A DNA stretch of 64,000 nt. Origin: Pseudomonadales bacterium (GTDB lineage Bacteria; Pseudomonadota; Gammaproteobacteria; Pseudomonadales; Halieaceae). Every line of letters starts with the position of its first letter. Positions within the stretch are counted from its first letter, which is position 1. Under the pieces are notes generated by a model that was given only the letters and a program-made list of their open reading frames with translations, was not told the origin of the DNA and ran no database searches. The stretch lies in NCBI GenBank assembly GCA_024234855.1, contig JACKNN010000002.1:62001-126000 (forward strand). Reading direction: 5' to 3'. Made by a program: the position numbers and the translations under genes. Below are positions 62,682-64,000 of the stretch, piece by piece.

Positions 62682-62695
62682 TTGACATTTGTCAT
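62682..62695. promoter_or_regulatory. FNR-type box upstream of the DUF420 gene
   Basis: TTGAC-ATTT-GTCAT, one mismatch from a perfect TTGAC-N4-GTCAA. It is 62 bases upstream of the ATG at 62757. A degraded GntR-type element may lie at 62721-62741, one base short of the consensus spacing. Confidence 0.55.
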
Positions 62696-62756
62696 CTCCC
62701 GGCATGTGGGCCGGATATATAAAGTAAAAAAATATTACATGGTTAGGTGAGGCCTG

Positions 62757-63230
62757 ATGATGCCAGCCGGTTTCCTGGGTACCCGGGGCGATGTCCTGAT
62801 GGATATCGTGGTGTTGTCTTTTCTGGTAATCCTGCCGGTGCTGGTAATCTCGTGGCGTGCAGCCCGGGCGGCCGAATACAGGCGCCACCGGGCCATCCAG
62901 ATCAGCCTCGCCCTGGCGCTGGCGGTGGTAGTGACGCTGTTCGAGATCGACCTCAAGCTTTCCGGCGGTATTTTTACCCTGACTCGCGCCAGCAGTTACG
63001 CGGGCACGACGTTGCTCAACAGTCTGATCTATGGCCACATGCTGGTGGCGATCGGCTCGGCGCTGGTCTGGGTGCCCCTGGTGCTGGTGTCCCTGCGCAA
63101 ATTTTCCAACCCGCCTGTGCCTAATGCCTTCGGGCCTACGCACCGGGTGTGGGGGCGGGTGGGCATGCTGCTGATGATGGCCTCGGGTCTGTCGGCGGTT
63201 CCGCTCTACTACCTGGGTTTTGCCGCTTAG
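62757..63230 (+). CDS. DUF420-family membrane protein
   Basis: 157 residues, four predicted helices, with the DUF420 pattern: ARAAEYRRHRAIQIS and, further on, NSLIYGHMLVAIGSALVW. A GTGAGG ribosome site precedes the ATG; a second ATG is the next codon. DUF420 proteins are associated with cytochrome oxidase or haem-linked functions in other bacteria. Confidence 0.75.
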   Translation: MMPAGFLGTRGDVLMDIVVLSFLVILPVLVISWRAARAAEYRRHRAIQISLALALAVVVTLFEIDLKLSGGIFTLTRASSYAGTTLLNSLIYGHMLVAIGSALVWVPLVLVSLRKFSNPPVPNAFGPTHRVWGRVGMLLMMASGLSAVPLYYLGFAA

Positions 63231-63274
63231 GCGGAAGGCGATGCAAGTGCCCTGTTTATCAACGGAAGCAGTAG

Positions 63275-64000
63275 ATGGATAACTACCAGATTGCCCGCCG
63301 TGCCCAGATCGGCGTGGTCATTCCCTCAACCAATACCGGGGTGGAATACGACCTGCAGAAGTTCGCGCTCGACGGAGTCACCTGGCACCCCTCCCGCTTC
63401 TGGATAGAGCTGCGCAACTGGTCGGACGAGGTGGAGGCCACCGGCGATGACACCAATACTGTGTTCGAGCGTTTCCTGGAGATTATGCGCGGTGAGATCC
63501 CCATCGCCCTGCGCAACGTGATTTCGGCCAAGGTCAATCACATTATGCTGGGTATGTCAGCCGAGACCTTCTGGGGCGGACTGGAGGGTAGCGCGCAGTT
63601 TGAGCGTGGCGTGCGCGAGCACATCGGCGACGTCGGCCTGACGACCGGCGCGGCGGCGACACGGGAGGCACTCGAGTGCTTCGGCGCAAAGAGTCTGTCG
63701 GTGATTACCCCTTACCCGCCGGTGGGCGACGACAACGTCCGCCAGTACTTCGAGGAAATCGGGTTTACAGTCAAGCATGTCAGGGGGTTGAATCGGCCCT
63801 CGGCAACAGCCATCGCCGAGACATCTATCCGGGAGGTGCTGGCCGCAGTGCGCGAGGTGGATGGCGACGATGTCGATGCCATTGTCCAGTGTGGCACCAA
63901 CCTGTCGACGGTGGATCTGTTTCCCACGCTTGAGCACCAGCTGGAAAAGCCGCTGATACCCATCAATATTGCTACTGTTTGGCATGCCCTGAGGGCATGT
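63275..64000 (+). CDS. Maleate isomerase/Asp-Glu racemase-family protein, copy 2 (3' end outside the window)
   Basis: ATG 63275 opens a frame that runs without a stop to the window end (242 codons), so the C-terminus is missing. It begins with VVIPSTNTGVEYD and has LGMSAETFWGG and QCGTNLSTVD. Here the second position has a Cys before the GTN that copy 1 lacks, while the first catalytic Cys is replaced as in copy 1. Close in sequence to the protein at 58841. It lies 44 bases after the DUF420 gene. Confidence 0.72.
   Translation, partial: MDNYQIARRAQIGVVIPSTNTGVEYDLQKFALDGVTWHPSRFWIELRNWSDEVEATGDDTNTVFERFLEIMRGEIPIALRNVISAKVNHIMLGMSAETFWGGLEGSAQFERGVREHIGDVGLTTGAAATREALECFGAKSLSVITPYPPVGDDNVRQYFEEIGFTVKHVRGLNRPSATAIAETSIREVLAAVREVDGDDVDAIVQCGTNLSTVDLFPTLEHQLEKPLIPINIATVWHALRAC

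Noticed and set aside
62721..62741. Tenth GntR-type element before the DUF420 gene
   Set aside because: It resembles the motif on the minus strand but is one base short and has poor right-half symmetry.
1..64000. CRISPR arrays, IS elements, prophage, RNA genes
   Set aside because: No direct-repeat arrays, transposases, integrases, tRNA- or rRNA-like stretches were seen on either strand.

Overview
The window is dense, GC-rich bacterial DNA with no gap over 300 bases between genes. It carries no rRNA, tRNA, IS element, phage gene or CRISPR array. RND efflux genes, an FNR-type regulator, a CPA2 antiporter, the protein families and the codon use suggest an aerobic, probably marine, gammaproteobacterium; a Halieaceae-like lineage is my guess. 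Every homology below was judged by eye from the translated sequence and remembered family motifs. No database search was run.

Layout. 1-3.4 kb: a 5'-truncated kinase-like protein, a secreted metallophosphatase with a kinase-like C-terminus, and a small secreted protein. 3.6-20.6 kb: Rieske oxygenase, Na+ symporter, two CaiB/BaiF CoA-transferases, a His-rich metal exporter and a His-tailed cupin, an amidohydrolase-like protein, an HMG-CoA-lyase-like enzyme, a hydantoinase/oxoprolinase A+B pair, a Baeyer-Villiger monooxygenase and an amidase. 20.6-26.8 kb: a membrane LuxR regulator and a CusCBA/Czc-type efflux operon. 26.9-39.3 kb: VOC protein, LeuC/LeuD-like hydratase, a third CoA-transferase, a second HMG-CoA-lyase-like enzyme, alpha/beta hydrolases, an isocitrate-lyase-family enzyme, a GntR/UTRA regulator, two PuuE-type polysaccharide-deacetylase-fold hydrolases and an isochorismatase-family amidase. 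39.5-50.7 kb: GST-like protein, Crp/FNR regulator, chlorophyllase-like hydrolase, second Rieske oxygenase, a red-chlorophyll-catabolite-reductase (RCCR)-like protein, K+/H+ antiporter, an SDR resembling chlorophyll b reductase (NYC1/NOL), and MFS and membrane proteins. 50.8-64 kb: an operon with a tandem nitrilase, a second RCCR-like protein, acyl-CoA-dehydrogenase-fold protein, aldehyde dehydrogenase, alpha/beta hydrolase, isochorismatase amidase, flavin monooxygenase, maleate-isomerase-family protein and MFS transporter, then membrane proteins and a second maleate-isomerase-family gene cut by the window end.

Main reading (inference). The region from 3.6 kb to the end of the window looks like a catabolic supercluster for a tetrapyrrole, probably chlorophyll or its breakdown products. 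It holds homologues of four plant chlorophyll-breakdown steps: NYC1/NOL-like reductase, chlorophyllase-like esterases, pheophorbide-oxygenase-type Rieske proteins, and two RCCR-like proteins. Around them are enzymes that suit mineralising the resulting pyrrole-derived cyclic imides: imide and amide hydrolases, a dialkylmaleate-type hydratase, C-C lyases and CoA-transferases.

Two recurring cis elements tie it together. A 22-bp palindrome-like element (AATGNTATA-N4-TATAACAWT) lies at eight promoters, seven of them divergent, and a ninth 24-bp version lies before the GntR/UTRA gene. An FNR-type box (TTGAY-N4-RTCAW) lies upstream of the chlorophyllase-like/Rieske pair, both RCCR transcription units and two other genes.
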